Positions 60,840-64,000 of a stretch of 64,000 nt of DNA are shown here, piece by piece. The notes under the pieces were generated by a model. That model searched no databases, had not been told where the DNA came from, and saw only the letters and a list, made by a program, of their open reading frames with translations. The DNA is from Trichobilharzia regenti (lineage: Eukaryota; Platyhelminthes; Trematoda; Strigeidida; Schistosomatidae), in contig OX235270.1 in NCBI GenBank assembly GCA_944472135.2, positions 44,454,352 to 44,518,351 on the forward strand, given 5' to 3'. How positions within the stretch are numbered: position 1 is the first letter of the stretch; each line of letters begins with the position of its first letter. Both the position numbers and the translations under genes were made by a program.

Positions 60840-61765
60840 CTCGAATCAACTCAACCACGCAGATGCCGCCAAGGTTAAGCTGTAGGCGCCATTTCAAATA
60901 GAGGATATGTCATATAATCGCTGTTGTCCAGGAGAAGAGTTTTGAGTTGACCCTGACCCTCTGCCTCTTACCGATGAGGAATTCGGTAATCCACTTTAGT
61001 AAGCTGTATTCGATAGCAAGACTTTCCAGTTTTGTGAGTAGTCTTTTGTGAGGAACCTTATGGAATACTTAGCTGAGGTCTATGAAGACAACGTTGATGG
61101 GTCCTCCATTGTTTTTGCCCTGATTCAGCTTTCTCTTGAAGTGAGGTTTGACAGGTATGAGAGGTCTCTTAGGAAACCACGCTGTGCTCTGGATAACAAT
61201 TTGTTATTTTCTAGATATGCCATGATACTTTTCTTGATGATTCTTTCCCCGGTCTTGATTAAGTCGCTGCTTAGACCAACGGGCCCGCAGATTGAAGGGC
61301 CTTATCTGGATCCTCCTTTGCGGATAGAGTTACTGTTGCGTCATTCTGGTTAAATCGTAGCACTCCATTTCAGAAAGACAGGTTTAAGATCGTGGTCAGT
61401 GGGCCGGTTACGTGAGCTCATAGCTCCATGCGAAGCTTAGAATGAAGATAATCGGGACCCATTGATCTCCCGCATCTAGTTGACTTAGGTAGTTGAGTGC
61501 GATGCTTTGGTTAACATCAGCGGAGCGTACACTGTACTTCTTTGATGCAGCCGGAGGTGATCCTTTGGAGAGCGACGACTTCTGTATAAAGGCTTGGGAG
61601 AAGTCGTCTGCCATTACTTCTGCTTTTTCTTGATCTTCTCCGATTGTGCCTCTGTCAGTAGTCAGGCGTGGGTTTTCATAGGATGTCTGCTTTGAAGAGA
61701 ACTTACTGTCTAACAGGGATGCGTCAGGAATGTTTATTGTCCTGTCGATGACGCTGGACATGTTA
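60840..61765 (-). pseudogene. CR1-type LINE, RT N-terminal part, decayed
   Basis: The minus strand encodes the linker before RT (GTIGEDQEKAEVMADDFSQA) and the start of RT: TGERIIKKSIMAYLENNKLL and AQRGFLRDLSYLSNL, followed by a shifted SKAF-like region. Frameshifts separate the blocks. The catalytic palm is not recognisable. Confidence 0.7.
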
Positions 61766-62156
61766 TTATGTCACTGTTTTTCTGCGGTGGATGACCCCTG
61801 CAGCTTAGGAGCTTTAATTCCGCAATGAGCGTTGTAGCAGCTTGTTTAAGAAGGAACTTATTCGCGACCTAGCAGCCATTGCATATCCAGTTCACTAGAG
61901 GTCCGCATCAGCTGCTGTATGCTGCCGAGGTTAGGTTTGTGCGCATACCGTGAAATAATCTCCTGCAGCTAGCATGTCTAGGAGAAGGCATGCCTCCTAC
62001 CGCATGCCTTCCTTAACTGGTAACTGAAATATAACACTTCTGTAACCGTTTCTTTTTGACAGGAATACTTCTGATAGTAAATTGGGACTAGAAGATTCAA
62101 ATATGACCTTAGTAATAATTTTCATATAAATCAGCGATAAAAAACCTGTGATGGTA
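61766..62156. other. Unassigned stretch
   Basis: Nothing could be supported here. Confidence 0.3.
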
Positions 62157-62240
62157 TGTCAATGTAGTTGAAGATTGAACGATCAATTCACGGTTGTTTG
62201 CTCAAACCCAACTCCTCCGTATTTTTCGCGGGAGTCATCA
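62157..62240 (+). repeat. Truncated LTR of the gag-only family
   Basis: The first 80 or so bases of the LTR (TGTCAATGTAGTTGAAGATT and on) are present; similarity stops near 62240, where a LINE fragment begins. Confidence 0.8.
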
Positions 62241-62254
62241 AGCCAGCAGGAAGC

Positions 62255-62408
62255 ATCATTTCAGCCACACGTGGACGAGACTGATCACGGTATCAAAGCA
62301 AGGATCGGGAAGGCAATGCAAGTTTTCACTATTCTCAAGTACGCGTGTATATCAACAGCACTCAGCATGAAAAGTAGGATGCGTGCGCAAGGGCTATTCC
62401 TCATAAAC
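62255..62408 (+). pseudogene. RTE-type LINE RT C-terminal fragment
   Basis: Encodes ETDHGIKARIGKAMQVFTIL and SMKSRMRAQGLFLIN, resembling the RT thumb region (IKARIGKA ... LFNTNV) of RTE elements. Short and isolated. Confidence 0.5.
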
Positions 62409-63111
62409 CCATAGCACGTTTTTGGCGCCACTTTGCCACAATACCAGTGCATCCATTGTTTGCGAAAATCACGGTCAAATGGTGGATCAATTTTAAAAAA
62501 GTCAACACTACTGGCCTTGAGCGTTTATTTTTTGTTTTGCTGTGTTTCACACACTGGTTTTCAACAGATACGACTGAAGTATCAATTCCACTTGGTTTCG
62601 CCAGTTCCGTTTCAATTCCAAACCGTGGCGATTTAGGCGTATTATCATAACAGGGGAGACGTACACAGGTCTTACTCTAGCTGAAGCCCTTATCACTGCA
62701 GAATATGGTGTTTTAGTACTTTCAAACCCTATATTAAAATTACTATAAACTGTGCTATATATGAATCTGCGATAGCAATAGTTTTTGCAAAGTAGAACAT
62801 AAACAGAGTGTCAAAGTACAAGATAAGAAAAGGAAGGGCTATGACTTTATCTGCTACTTTTTGGCTAATCAGCCTCACGGTAATCACTTAGCAGATCAAC
62901 AGGTCTTGTTCATCTGAATGAGTGGGGAAGATACTGCTACAGATGTAGCACTAAAAGCTTTAGCAGTAGTTCGAGACAGCAGGACTGAACACACACAGAT
63001 TTGATACAGAAGTAACGGTAAGTTTGAATCACTGTCTAGCGAAGTTCAAGGATGTCGTTTCAGGAGCGTGAATGCTCAAATGCTCAAATGACCTTGGAAG
63101 CTCGCTAGTGG
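62409..63111. other. Unassigned stretch, possibly 5' part of the Merlin copy
   Basis: No coding region is recognised. The left inverted repeat of the Merlin relic may be here, but the repeat ends seen at 2011-2891 were not found. Confidence 0.3.
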
Positions 63112-63969
63112 TTGGTTGAGGAAACCTACGATTATTCCAGCGCGAAAATGAACGCTGTTCATCAGCTCAGGTGCAGATCGCACTCAGATCCCATTTTTGA
63201 ATATTGTCTGGATAATGGATTGATAGGACGTACTCGTACATGTAGTTGCTGTGCTTCAGTGAGCCTACAACCGTGTTCACAGGTCATTGATGGATATATA
63301 CTTAGATGTACGGAGTGTAGGAAACGAACGAATATCGGTACCGGTAAGTTAATTGTCTTCTACGAACTTTCCTTGTAAAATTGAAACTTTCTTGATAAAT
63401 ATATTGTTTCTTTGCATTACCGGGTTTTGAAGTTCGGAGTGAGGTCAACCACCACTCAGACAGAGAACACGTTGACGCCAATTGTTCAGTGGTTTCATTT
63501 CTGTCTAGATTTAGCCTCATGGGAAATGAACAATATTACTTAAGTGTTAGGAGGAGTCTGTGTTATCGTTCACATCGAAGAAACAGTGCTGATAAAGAAG
63601 AAATACAATCGCAGCCGTGCTGGACCTAACAACGTTTGGGTATTGAGAATTTATGACACCCAAATCCAGAAGGGACTCATTGAACTTATTCCAGATAGGA
63701 GGGCCGACACTCTTCTGCCTATAATTCAAAGACTCGTTTCGCCTGGCACTAATGTACACACGGATGTCTGGGCAGGATATAGCCGATTGTCAGATTTAGG
63801 ATATATGCACTAACGACTTAACCATTCCGATCATTTCGTCTATTCTACAACAGGCACTCACACCAATTCAACAGAGGGTGTATGGGGAAGACTAGGAAAT
63901 AAAGTAAAAACAATAAGTAGTTCTAAAAACCAAGTTATTTCTGGTCACCTGGATGAATACATGTATTGA
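63112..63969 (+). pseudogene. Merlin (IS1595-type) transposase, second copy
   Basis: The first part (63112-63340) has a zinc-ribbon-like CSCC ... DGYILRCTECRKRT. A segment with stops follows, in which IVQWFHFCLDLASWEM is readable. The catalytic part (63541-63969) has VHIEETVLIKKKYNRSRAGP, NVHTDVWAGYSRLSDLGYMH, one in-frame stop, then NSTEGVWGRLGNKVK and an end at HLDEYMY. The second aspartate (HTDVW) and the glutamate (STEGVW) are present; the first aspartate, expected in an IDET-type motif, is glutamate. A GT..AG pair (GTAAGT at 63344 to TTTTGAAG at about 63431) could mark an intron. The terminal repeats were not found. Confidence 0.8.
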
Positions 63970-64000
63970 TATTCGTTTAGTTTAAAAACTGACACTCCGT

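Overview
This looks like nuclear DNA of a flatworm, most likely a schistosome or close relative. The sequence is AT-rich and intron-rich. It carries Merlin DNA transposons, Penelope-like elements (PLEs), RTE- and CR1-type LINEs, BEL/Pao-type LTR elements and tRNA-headed SINEs, a mix known from schistosomes. One intron of the only recognisable host gene is 33 nt long, which also fits schistosomes. No prokaryotic gene organisation, rRNA, tRNA gene or CRISPR array was seen.

Host gene (about 0.8-19.4 kb, minus strand). Five exons join in phase into a CoREST/RCOR-like corepressor: basic N-terminus, ELM2 domain, first SANT domain, a low-complexity linker and the start of the helical linker that in CoREST binds LSD1. 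The second SANT domain should lie left of the window. Two introns of about 8.1 and 9.3 kb hold SINEs, two PLE copies in opposite orientation, a Merlin copy nested in one PLE, an RTE fragment and a palindromic element with two hammerhead-like motifs.

Middle (about 19.8-48.6 kb). Here lie an RTE LINE relic, then a CR1 LINE relic split by a PLE insertion with a 13-bp target duplication. A long diverged inverted duplication follows (about 26.2-34.8 kb against 43.4-48.6 kb). The left arm contains a complete 3.9-kb LTR element with 328-bp LTRs, a GCAGT target duplication and a gag-like gene but no room for protease, reverse transcriptase or integrase. The right arm keeps the empty site. Between the arms are RTE, CR1 and other repeat fragments.

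Right part (about 48.6-64 kb). This holds copies of a dispersed (ATT)n-tailed repeat, four LTR-family insertions or fragments, a second degraded copy of the same gag-only element, a CR1 relic and, at the edge, a second Merlin transposase relic.

Apart from the CoREST-like exons, nearly every coding signal is mobile-element protein, mostly broken by stops or frameshifts. Because many insertions sit in sequences present more than once here, several can be dated relative to each other from target duplications and empty paralogous sites. All alignments were done by eye.
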